Origin: Bacillota bacterium
GTDB lineage: Bacteria > Bacillota > Clostridia > Lachnospirales > Lachnospiraceae
Length of the DNA: 28,728 nucleotides
Direction of reading: 5' to 3'
Assembly: GCA_023436225.1 (NCBI GenBank)
Contig: JAEZKA010000096.1
Coordinates: 1 to 28,728, forward strand
Part shown: positions 1 through 6,935 of the stretch, piece by piece
How positions within the stretch are numbered: position 1 is the stretch's first letter
Layout of the letters: every line of letters begins with the position of its first letter
Program-made: the position numbers and the translations under genes
The notes under the pieces: generated by a model
Databases searched by the model: none
Told to the model about the DNA's origin: nothing
Seen by the model: only the letters and a program-made list of their open reading frames with translations

Positions 1-63
1 CTCCTTTTAATGTTTGTTTGGACGACGTGCATTTTTTAGAGGCTTCGTATAGATGCATTTTAA

Positions 64-112
64 TATAAAAAATAAAATGTTGGAAGTATGTTTTGAACAT
101 ACCCCAACATTT
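64..112 (-). terminator. Intrinsic terminator after the MFS gene
   Basis: An outer 9-bp stem (AAATGTTGG 75-83 with CCAACATTT 104-112) encloses an inner 7-bp stem (GTATGTT 86-92 with AACATAC 96-102). Read on the minus strand it is followed by a T-rich tail at 74-64. It lies about 80 bases past the stop of the MFS gene. Positions 1-63 hold nothing I recognise. Confidence 0.75.
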
Positions 113-193
113 ATTATAGAACCTTAATTTACAAATCATCTCTTGAACCAGGATATCGATTCACTTCCTAGAGGCGACGTAGCAAACCAATCT

Positions 194-1462
194 CTATTTT
201 GTCTCTTCCACGTTGTAAGTGGGGAGGGGCTTGCGGCTACGAAAGATGATGAGGCTTGCGGCTGTCAGGAGAGGAAATAGAGTGGCAGCAAATAAACCGC
301 TTCGAAGGCCCATTTGTTCATAGTCCAGCGAGCTGTTCATCCAGATTGTGAGAGTCCGGCCGGTGTTTTGAACAGAATCCGATATCTTACCGGCGAGCCA
401 GGGGCCAAAGGAACAGCCAAGATCACCACAAATTGCTAGAATGCCGAACATTAGAGTACCGCCTCTAGGGAAAGCAGCAGAAGCCAGACTAAAGGTTCCG
501 GGCCACATCAAGCTGACAGAGAGACCACATAGACTGCATGCCAGCAGGGACAATAGGGGATAAGGGCTGAATACCGTTACAAGATAGGTTGCGATACATA
601 ATATGCTGCTTCCGAATAATGAAAGCTTCATGGGAAGGCGATCTCCTAGTTTACCATAGAATGTCCGTCCGATTGCCATCAACAGGGCAAAGAGTCCAGG
701 ACCTAATAAATCTCCGTAAAGCTTCGGGATACCAAGACCTTTTTCGGCAAAGATCGATGACCATTGCGACATGGTAAGTTCACTTGCACCGGCACAGACC
801 ATAAGAATTAGCGCCAGATAGAAGGCAGGAAAGGAGAAGAGCTCCTTTAGCTTCATCTCATGGCCTTCATTAACCAGGGTAAGAATAGGGACATGAAGAA
901 ACTGAAACATGTTGTATAAAGGGAACAGTGACCATAATATTGGTAAGAGAAACCATAATTCACGTCCGATCAGCCACAGAAAGAAGGTACTTATAAATAC
1001 TACAAGCATCTGTCCCCAGCAGTAGAAGGAATGAAGTAAACTCATGGAGGCTTCTTTGTTCTCGCTTGGGAGAGCCTCAATAATTGGGCTTACGATTACT
1101 TCCAGCAAGCCGCCTCCGACAGCATACAGCATGACAGCGATCACTAAACCGATATAAGGTGAGGGGAGTAAGAGAGGTAGAATGCCGAGGCATACAAGGC
1201 CGATTACACTTAATGCATGAGCTACCACCATGCACTTACGGTAACCAACATGATCGGCATACCGGGATGCCCATGCGTCTGTAAGTAACTGGGTTGCAAA
1301 ATTAATCAGAACCAGTTGACCCAATTTGGTATAGGAGATATCATAATTTGTCTGGAATATGATAAATAAAAGTGGGGCCAAATTATTGATAATTGCCTGA
1401 GTTATGTACCCTCGATAGCAGGATAATGTAGTATTACGATAGGTATAATGCTTATTGGTCAT
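194..1462 (-). CDS. MFS transporter, 12-TM type, substrate unknown
   Basis: Integral membrane carrier of the major facilitator superfamily, about 422 residues, with roughly twelve hydrophobic segments. The cytoplasmic loop after TM2 carries a motif-A-like stretch (RYADHVGYRK), and the equivalent loop of the second half reads GKLGDRLPMK, the usual two-fold MFS repeat. Substrate cannot be told from sequence; a sugar or drug carrier is possible. The frame opens at a TTG (1480), but that codon has no ribosome binding site. The ATG at 1462 has GAAAGG about ten bases ahead, so I chose it. It follows ispE with a gap of about 57 bases and no obvious terminator, so it may be co-transcribed. A good terminator lies downstream. 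Confidence 0.85.
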   Translation of the reverse strand: MTNKHYTYRNTTLSCYRGYITQAIINNLAPLLFIIFQTNYDISYTKLGQLVLINFATQLLTDAWASRYADHVGYRKCMVVAHALSVIGLVCLGILPLLLPSPYIGLVIAVMLYAVGGGLLEVIVSPIIEALPSENKEASMSLLHSFYCWGQMLVVFISTFFLWLIGRELWFLLPILWSLFPLYNMFQFLHVPILTLVNEGHEMKLKELFSFPAFYLALILMVCAGASELTMSQWSSIFAEKGLGIPKLYGDLLGPGLFALLMAIGRTFYGKLGDRLPMKLSLFGSSILCIATYLVTVFSPYPLLSLLACSLCGLSVSLMWPGTFSLASAAFPRGGTLMFGILAICGDLGCSFGPWLAGKISDSVQNTGRTLTIWMNSSLDYEQMGLRSGLFAATLFPLLTAASLIIFRSRKPLPTYNVEETK

Positions 1463-1519
1463 GTCGATTTTACCTTTCAAAGTGAACTTTATCTACTAGA
1501 ATAGACAGCGAAGGAGTTA

Positions 1520-2398
1520 TTATTCTTCCTTTGGCCAGTAGGGGGTGGTTAAGAAGACCTGCTTGCCGAAATGTCGATATTTCTTAAAATAAGAATAGGC
1601 TTTCTTGGCCATCATTCGATTCTGATAGATTCCAAATACGGTCGGGCCACTACCGCTCATGAGAGAGGTGAGCGCACCGAGCTCCTTCATCTTGTCTTTG
1701 ATATCTGATATAATTGGATATTCCTTAACTGTTACGGATTGAAGAAGATTATCCATATTTTTAGTAAGTCCATAAATATCCTTATTCGCAAGGGCTGTCG
1801 TCATGGCTTTGATGTCAGGATGGATGCTGGACTCGTTTAATTTCAAATTCTCATAGACATATTTTGTGGATACATTGATATCCGGTTTTACCAGTAAGAT
1901 CGAGCAGGTGGGCATAGGAGGAAGGGGAGTTAATACTTCACCGATACCTTCTGACAGGGCGGTACCCAGCATAAGACAATAGGGTATATCTGCTCCAAGC
2001 TTTACTCCGAGCTTCTGTAGCTGTTCTAAGGACATTCCGGTCTGATATAGCTTGTTTAGTCCGATTAAAGTGGCAGCCGCATCAGAGCTTCCTCCAGCGA
2101 GACCGGCAGCAACTGGAATATTCTTTTCCAGCTCAATATATAAGCCTTCTCTGAGCCCATGGGTTTGTAGAAATAGAGCAGCAGCTTTGTAGATTAGATT
2201 ATCCTGATTGATCGGAAGATAGGATAGATTGGTTCGGAGAGCAATACCTTCTTCCTTGACCTTATTAATAGTAATTAAATCATGTAGATCCAATGACTGC
2301 ATAATCATATAGACGTCATGATATCCGTCCGGACGTTTTCTGAGGATATCAAGTCCGAGATTTATTTTTGCGTAGGCTTTCACCGTAATAGAATTCAT
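1520..2398 (-). CDS. ispE: 4-diphosphocytidyl-2-C-methyl-D-erythritol kinase
   Basis: GHMP-family kinase that phosphorylates CDP-methylerythritol in the non-mevalonate (MEP/DOXP) isoprenoid pathway; cytosolic. The 292-residue length fits the family. Visible signatures are the N-terminal AYAKINLGL with catalytic-type Lys11, the glycine-rich ATP loop PVAAGLAGGSSDAAATL near residues 95-111, GADIPYCL with the catalytic-type Asp137, and the C-terminal GHMP motif SLMSGSGPTVFGI. The ATG start at 2398 has AACGGAGG just upstream. A sigma-A-like promoter with an extended -10 lies in the gap before it, so it need not depend on spoIIR transcription. The MFS gene follows. Confidence 0.97.
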   Translation of the reverse strand: MNSITVKAYAKINLGLDILRKRPDGYHDVYMIMQSLDLHDLITINKVKEEGIALRTNLSYLPINQDNLIYKAAALFLQTHGLREGLYIELEKNIPVAAGLAGGSSDAAATLIGLNKLYQTGMSLEQLQKLGVKLGADIPYCLMLGTALSEGIGEVLTPLPPMPTCSILLVKPDINVSTKYVYENLKLNESSIHPDIKAMTTALANKDIYGLTKNMDNLLQSVTVKEYPIISDIKDKMKELGALTSLMSGSGPTVFGIYQNRMMAKKAYSYFKKYRHFGKQVFLTTPYWPKEE

Positions 2399-2428
2399 GG
2401 ATACCTCCGTTATTTCGTGGATAGTTGT

Positions 2429-2457
2429 ATTCTATCACATTCGTGAAGCGGATACAA
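2429..2457 (-). promoter_or_regulatory. Sigma-A-like promoter for ispE
   Basis: On the minus strand TTGTAT (2457-2452), a 17-base spacer and TAGAAT (2434-2429) match the -35/-10 layout. A TGA just before the -10 gives an extended -10. It is about 30 bases upstream of the ispE start. Confidence 0.6.
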
Positions 2458-2570
2458 TTCAAAGAGGTGAAAACAAATGCTCCAATTCGAAAGCCATTGA
2501 TCGAACTCATTTTTACATTGTTTGTTTGGTCTGAAGGGTAACAGGCAAGCAGCAACAATCAAGGAAAGCC

Positions 2571-3332
2571 CTATTTTTGCTTCTTAAACAGTTCTTTAAT
2601 AAGCTCAACAAGCTTGGATCGGACCTTAACAGGGGTCTTTCCGCTGATTAAAGCATCATACTCCTCATCGGATAGAAGCTGTAATAGCTTCTCCTTGGAG
2701 TTCTCATCTACAATACTATAGGTCTCATCCACAAAGCAGAGAGGAGGAAACATAACGCACCACCAATTCTTACCCTCTGCCTTTCCGATCTTGACCTGTA
2801 AAGCCTCATAATACCCGGGAGGAAAGGCATAATTACCGTATATCTTAAGAGGGAAATAGCACTTATCAAGGGATACGGTTACATCATAATCATAACCCTG
2901 CTGTTGTATGATCAGTTCGGCGGTTTCTTGAATGCTGTTTAGCTCTTCGTTTACAATAGCCTTGACCTTGTTGATATCATTGATACTACCAAGCGAAGGA
3001 GTTAAGCTCTCCACAAGAGCCTCCTTCACTTTTAGCTTTAATTTCTGATCCTCCTCGGTGTCGCTGTTTGCGATTACGTGGAAGCGTAGCACTTTCTGTG
3101 CTATCCCCTCCTGTATCGAGGTATCAGCCTTTGCGATGCCGTTAATAAGGCAAGTTGAGACATAGGCAATCAGCAGTATCAGGAGTAGAAGACGGAATTG
3201 AAAGCCTCTGGATAAAGATTTTCTATGTACTGTCGAAAGAAAAGCGTCATTTATGATGGTTAAGCGAAAGGTATTATTTGTTTGTCCTAAGGAAGGATGG
3301 TCTGGTGTATTATTAATATTATTTTGATTCAT
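2571..3332 (-). CDS. spoIIR: Stage II sporulation protein R
   Basis: SpoIIR is the forespore-made, exported signal that triggers SpoIIGA to process pro-sigma-E in the mother cell. This protein has about 253 residues. A hydrophobic export or anchor segment (FRLLLLILLIAYVSTCLI) follows a polar N-terminus. After it comes the family hallmark VLRFHVIANSDTEEDQKLKLKVKEAL, here split as VLRFHVIANSD and EEDQKLKLKVKEAL, and later the WWCVMFPPLCFVD block. The reading frame could start 20 codons earlier (3392), but the ATG at 3332 has a perfect GGAGG six bases upstream, so I start there. A sigma-F-like promoter lies upstream, as expected for forespore expression. It stands head-to-head with the DUF1934 gene and is followed by ispE. 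Confidence 0.95.
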   Translation of the reverse strand: MNQNNINNTPDHPSLGQTNNTFRLTIINDAFLSTVHRKSLSRGFQFRLLLLILLIAYVSTCLINGIAKADTSIQEGIAQKVLRFHVIANSDTEEDQKLKLKVKEALVESLTPSLGSINDINKVKAIVNEELNSIQETAELIIQQQGYDYDVTVSLDKCYFPLKIYGNYAFPPGYYEALQVKIGKAEGKNWWCVMFPPLCFVDETYSIVDENSKEKLLQLLSDEEYDALISGKTPVKVRSKLVELIKELFKKQK

Positions 3333-3361
3333 GACAACCTCCAATTTAATTATTCTAATTG

Positions 3362-3391
3362 AAGTCTTGCCATAATGATTGGGTTTATACA
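3362..3391 (-). promoter_or_regulatory. Sigma-F-like promoter for spoIIR
   Basis: On the minus strand TGTATA (3391-3386) is followed after 14 bases by GGCAAGACTT (3371-3362). The -10 element matches every position of the Bacillus sigma-F pattern GGNRANANTW, and the -35 matches WGCATA at five of six. The spacer is one base shorter than the usual 15. The gene downstream, spoIIR, belongs to the sigma-F regulon in known spore formers. Confidence 0.55.
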
Positions 3392-3413
3392 TCTGTCATT
3401 CTACTTAAAGGGC

Positions 3414-3442
3414 TTGAACTAATGTCGGGTAGGTAGTACAAT
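3414..3442 (+). promoter_or_regulatory. Sigma-A-like promoter for the DUF1934 gene
   Basis: TTGAAC (3414-3419), 17-base spacer, TACAAT (3437-3442). It ends 50 bases before the start codon at 3493, and points away from the spoIIR promoter. Confidence 0.7.
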
Positions 3443-3492
3443 AAATTGAATTCTAAGGCACAATGAACTCATAAAGGAGGCATTCAGTTAGT

Positions 3493-3933
3493 ATGACGAA
3501 AGAAGTATCCATAACAATGGAGGGGATTCAAAAGGGGTTGGAGGACTCTCCGGTCCTAACAACGGCCTCCGGCATCTATCATATACGTCTTGATAAGCAT
3601 TACATTCAATATGAAGAGCAGGCAGAAGAAGAGCAAGGCAGAATAAACAATATGATTAAGATAGCTAATAATAGGGTTGAAATGACGAAAAAAGGAGCTA
3701 TTAATTCCGAGATGGTATTTGACTTAAACGGAAAGACAGAGGTCGTCTACCGGACATCCTATGGAACGCTGTACTTCGAGGCACAAACCTCAAGGATTAC
3801 TGTTGACGAAGAGGAGGATAAGCTAGAGGTAGTGTTAGAATATTGTCTCTTCTCAAATGATGAGCTTATATCAGAGAACTGCACTATAATCCGTATTCTT
3901 CCATCGCCCTCGCAAAGCGCAGAGGAAGCATAA
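3493..3933 (+). CDS. DUF1934 domain protein (YwiB-like)
   Basis: A 146-residue cytosolic protein with no signal or membrane segment. The pattern of an N-terminal ITMEGIQKG strand, the central YGTLYFEAQTSRI and the late LEYCLFSNDELISENC matches the DUF1934/YwiB family, small beta-barrel proteins of unclear function. The C-terminus is a short polar tail (SPSQSAEEA). AAAGGAGG is present, though 12 bases from the ATG, slightly long. It is monocistronic: its own promoter lies upstream and the next gene is convergent. Confidence 0.85.
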   Translation: MTKEVSITMEGIQKGLEDSPVLTTASGIYHIRLDKHYIQYEEQAEEEQGRINNMIKIANNRVEMTKKGAINSEMVFDLNGKTEVVYRTSYGTLYFEAQTSRITVDEEEDKLEVVLEYCLFSNDELISENCTIIRILPSPSQSAEEA

Positions 3934-4041
3934 GCAGATTAAATATTGTAGTAAAAATACGATAGGATAGAAGTAAATTGCAGAAATATAGATATAATAA
4001 CCGTTACTTTGGCAAAAGTGCTTAATGCCAAATCTTATATT

Positions 4042-4210
4042 AGATGAAAGAGAAGTGTCATTATACTTTCCATAATGCACTGTTTGAAAGACGACTTACT
4101 GCTTTGTATGCCGGAAAGCGAACATATAATGTACGATTTCGGCATACAAAGTAGTGAGGTGTCTTTCAACCTGTGTGTGAGGAAAGTGTGATGACACTTC
4201 TCTTTCATCT
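4042..4210. repeat. 169-bp long inverted repeat (MITE-like foldback or structured RNA)
   Basis: Arms of 72 nt (4042-4113) and 71 nt (4140-4210) flank a 26-nt centre. The outer 20 and the innermost 12 bases are perfectly complementary. Most differences between arms are transitions that stay G.U pairs in plus-strand RNA. It fills most of the 310-bp gap between two convergent genes and could stop transcription from both sides. I see no clear target-site duplication and no coding capacity. The remaining bases of the gap (3934-4041 and 4211-4243) show nothing recognisable. Confidence 0.8.
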
Positions 4211-4243
4211 TCAAGAACTATTGATTGGATTGGTTTTTTATAC

Positions 4244-5419
4244 CTACTTATCTGCTTCCGTCACGAAGCCGTTATCGTCAATCTTTACATCAAAGGAGAT
4301 CTCCTCCATAAAATCGAAATAGGTACTACGTTCTTTCTCGTTGGTCAGAATGTAGGTCTTTGTATCTTTGTTCATAACCGGAAGCAATTGAACCCTGATC
4401 GTATCATCCGGATCCAGATAAAGCTTTATCATACCCGATTCCTTATGCGATTTATTAAACCAGAAATTACCGAGACTATAAGCAATTGGTTTTCCTTTAT
4501 AAAACTCCAGCCCCTGCATCACATGAGGATGACATCCGATTACGGCATCCGCACCGGCATCAATATAGTTCTGGGCGAACACCTTCTGATATTTCTCTGG
4601 ATAATTATTTCTCTCCACACCCCAATGAACATAAGCTACTACAAAATCAGCATTTTCTTTCGCTTCCTTAATCGATTCCAAAAATAAGGTGGGATCATAG
4701 GTTCCAATCATGCCCGGGGTGGTGTCGGTAGCGTACCAATCCATTGCAAATACTACACGGGAGGCCGCAACAAATGCAATGGTTTTATCTCCTACAGTAA
4801 AATAGATCGGAGCCTTGGCCCGTGCCATATTCTCACCTGCACCGACATAGGCGATCTTTGCGGAGTCCAGAGTGGAGAAGGTATCTAGCAGAGCATCTGG
4901 ACCAAAATCCAGTGCATGGTTATTCGCTAAGGATACAATGTCCACACCCATCTCGTTAAGAATTCCCACCCGACTCGGGTCGGCGCGGAAGGTATAGGAC
5001 TTATCAGTCTCCTCGACACCGCGGGTGCTATAAGCGAATTCGTTATTCAGCATCATGAGATCAACATGATTCATTTCTTCCACTAAGTCTTTTGAAAGTA
5101 CGCCAAGAATTCCCTTGCCCTCCTCTGTGTATTTAGCTACGGGATAGGAGTCTTCATCCAGATTGACATCTCCGGCAAAGCCCAGCAGGATAGGTTCATT
5201 ATTCCTTACAATCTCCGTAGGCGTCGGGGCGAGAGTTGGTGACGGTGCCGGGCTAGGAGACGGAGTCACAGGAGTAGGTGACGGTGTGGTTTCTACGTTT
5301 TCCACCAGGTTCTTATCGCCCTCCTTCTGTTTGTCAAAAACAATAATCAATAAGCCTGTGAAGGCAATTATAGTCATAATACAGATAATACTCAGCAGAA
5401 CAATATTCCTCTTTCTCAT
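4244..5419 (-). CDS. CapA-family metallophosphatase-like protein
   Basis: Membrane-anchored extracytoplasmic protein of the PGA_cap/CapA family, 391 residues. It has an N-terminal membrane anchor (about residues 6-28), then a 25-residue Pro/Thr/Ser linker, then the CapA domain with a calcineurin-like fold. Motifs in order: FAGDVNLDED, MMLNNEFAYS, VSLANNHALDFG, VAYVHWGVERN, AVIGCHPHVMQG and PIAYSLGNFWF. The His and Asp residues in these motifs are the likely metal ligands. Family members act in poly-gamma-glutamate capsule systems, but no capB or capC is nearby, so a general envelope role is as likely. The ATG has AAAGGAG eight bases upstream. A terminator-like hairpin sits between it and the gene upstream. 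Confidence 0.88.
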   Translation of the reverse strand: MRKRNIVLLSIICIMTIIAFTGLLIIVFDKQKEGDKNLVENVETTPSPTPVTPSPSPAPSPTLAPTPTEIVRNNEPILLGFAGDVNLDEDSYPVAKYTEEGKGILGVLSKDLVEEMNHVDLMMLNNEFAYSTRGVEETDKSYTFRADPSRVGILNEMGVDIVSLANNHALDFGPDALLDTFSTLDSAKIAYVGAGENMARAKAPIYFTVGDKTIAFVAASRVVFAMDWYATDTTPGMIGTYDPTLFLESIKEAKENADFVVAYVHWGVERNNYPEKYQKVFAQNYIDAGADAVIGCHPHVMQGLEFYKGKPIAYSLGNFWFNKSHKESGMIKLYLDPDDTIRVQLLPVMNKDTKTYILTNEKERSTYFDFMEEISFDVKIDDNGFVTEADK

Positions 5420-5462
5420 GTTGTGCTCCTTTCTTTCTTCTTATCACGTGAATGAACCAATA

Positions 5463-5510
5463 TAAAAAAACCTCTTACCCTTGTGATGATTATATCATAA
5501 AGGTAAGAGG
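5463..5510 (-). terminator. Intrinsic terminator after the one-TM protein gene
   Basis: CCTCTTACC (5471-5479) pairs with GGTAAGAGG (5502-5510), with an inner ATGAT/ATCAT stem. On the minus strand it runs into seven T's (5470-5464). The loop also contains a minus-strand TATAAT (5494-5489) that could serve as a -10 for capA. Confidence 0.85.
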
Positions 5511-5521
5511 ATAATGAACTT

Positions 5522-5980
5522 TTACTTATCAGATTTTTTAAATACGCCGGTTACCCTTTTCAGTAGAGTTTGTTTTTCCTTCTTCTGCTCAAGGTTACCT
5601 CTTAAGCCCTTTACATCCATGATGTAGATGCCGCTAAGAGATGCTTTTATTTCTTTTTTTACGGGAATTAAGTCAAATATCTTGGCATCGCATACCAAAT
5701 TCATAACCTTGGGACCAATTTTTGCTTTTACGATCGGAACCTTAGAGCCCCTAAGATACTTTGGTGTCTGGTCTAATACAATCTTAGGAAGGTTCGCTTC
5801 CTTTAGTTTCATCTTCTTTTTATCAATAACGAGGATGGAAACGGTCTGTGCAGCAGCCTGCATCTGGGATTCGGAATCCTCCTGTTTCTTCTGTAGCTTC
5901 CTGCCTACAAAATATAATGCGATCATTGCGCCAATAACAATAACTGCAACGACTATTAATACGATAGCCCATGTATCCAC
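5522..5980 (-). CDS. Unknown single-pass membrane protein
   Basis: I do not recognise a family. The protein has 152 residues: one N-terminal membrane segment (about residues 5-27), a short charged KLQKKQEDSE stretch, then a basic cytosolic or external domain of about 100 residues rich in Lys, Ile and Val, ending in a Lys-rich tail (RVTGVFKKSDK). The domain has many short beta-strand-like segments (VSILVIDKKKMKLKE, KVPIVKAKIGPKV). The start codon is GTG at 5980, supported by AGGAGG ten bases upstream. It has its own promoter and its own terminator, so it is probably monocistronic. It may be a membrane scaffold or an accessory of envelope enzymes; that is only a guess from its neighbours. Confidence 0.75.
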   Translation of the reverse strand: MDTWAIVLIVVAVIVIGAMIALYFVGRKLQKKQEDSESQMQAAAQTVSILVIDKKKMKLKEANLPKIVLDQTPKYLRGSKVPIVKAKIGPKVMNLVCDAKIFDLIPVKKEIKASLSGIYIMDVKGLRGNLEQKKEKQTLLKRVTGVFKKSDK

Positions 5981-6030
5981 GAGTTATGTACCTCCTCTTT
6001 CCTCAAGAATTCTATTCCAAACTTTTCAAT

Positions 6031-6058
6031 AGTATAATGATATTGCCAAGCTAGGCAA
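6031..6058 (-). promoter_or_regulatory. Promoter of the one-TM protein gene with overlapping palindrome
   Basis: Minus strand TTGCCT (6058-6053), 16-base spacer, TATACT (6036-6031). A 16-nt near-palindrome (TTGCCAAGCTAGGCAA, 6043-6058) covers the -35 and the spacer, where a repressor could bind. Confidence 0.5.
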
Positions 6059-6128
6059 CGTTTATTGTATCATCTTTTTTATAAAAAATAAATAGCAAAA
6101 TATATTTTTGAAAAAATTTACTTCATGC

Positions 6129-6866
6129 TTACTTTTCAATCATAGACTCATTCTTGGTTAACATTTCTCGTATGATTCCCTGTACATGGGAACCAAGAAA
6201 TTTCAGCTGTTCCTTACTTAAGTCTTTTGGATAAATCGGTTGACCGTATTCAAGAACTACATGAGCAGAGTGTACTCGTGGTGCATGATTTTCAAATACC
6301 TCATCGGTATTGAGAATTGCTACGGGAATGATAGCACAGCCGGTCTTTTCCGCAATCTTAAAGCTTCCCTCCTTGAAGGGCAGCATTTCCTTGGTCTGAC
6401 TTCTGGTTCCTTCCGGAGCGATAAATACACTGTATCCGGATTTCACCAGATCGATTCCCTTCAGTACAGTCTGTAACCCTTGTTTGATATCCTCACGGTC
6501 CAGGAATAGACATTGCAGGAAACGCATCCAGTAGCTTAAGAAAGGTATCTTAGCAATCTCCTTCTTTGCCATGAAGCTGGTTAAAGTCGGAACGCTGGAA
6601 TATGCTACGGGAATATCAAAATAACTTCGATGATTCGAGATGTATAATACAGCCTCGTTTTTCGGAATATTTTCCCGACCGATTATGGTACGTCGTACTC
6701 CACAAATGAATAGTAGGATATGAAAGGCACCAACCACAATAGTCTGGGAGCTTGCTACCATGGCACGGTGGTTAAATCGCCCAATGATATACTCGATAAG
6801 GTATAAAGGGATACTTATAATAAAGAACAAGAGTAAGAAAATACCTGCAAATATTAAACGAAGCAT
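6129..6866 (-). CDS. 1-acylglycerol-3-phosphate O-acyltransferase (PlsC family)
   Basis: Membrane-bound acyltransferase that makes phosphatidic acid from lysophosphatidic acid in phospholipid synthesis. Of its 245 residues, the N-terminal 25 or so are strongly hydrophobic and a second hydrophobic stretch lies near 43-56. The acyltransferase block I motif is NHRSYFD with His79 and Asp84. Block II-like FLDRED is near 122, block III is PEGTRS (151-156), and VAILNTDE follows as block IV. The ATG start is preceded by GGAGG at about ten bases. The carboxypeptidase gene ends 69 bases away on the same strand... downstream order is carboxypeptidase start, then carboxypeptidase stop, then this gene, so both may share one transcript. 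Confidence 0.92.
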   Translation of the reverse strand: MLRLIFAGIFLLLFFIISIPLYLIEYIIGRFNHRAMVASSQTIVVGAFHILLFICGVRRTIIGRENIPKNEAVLYISNHRSYFDIPVAYSSVPTLTSFMAKKEIAKIPFLSYWMRFLQCLFLDREDIKQGLQTVLKGIDLVKSGYSVFIAPEGTRSQTKEMLPFKEGSFKIAEKTGCAIIPVAILNTDEVFENHAPRVHSAHVVLEYGQPIYPKDLSKEQLKFLGSHVQGIIREMLTKNESMIEK

Positions 6867-6935
6867 AAACTCAATTCCTCCTATTTATGATATGGACTTT
6901 GAAAGCATTTTATGTATTTGAACTTTATTATGCAT

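Noticed and set aside
2349..2558. Possible 69-codon minus-strand gene between spoIIR and ispE
   Set aside because: It overlaps the ispE start, has no ribosome binding site, reads like random sequence and covers the ispE promoter.
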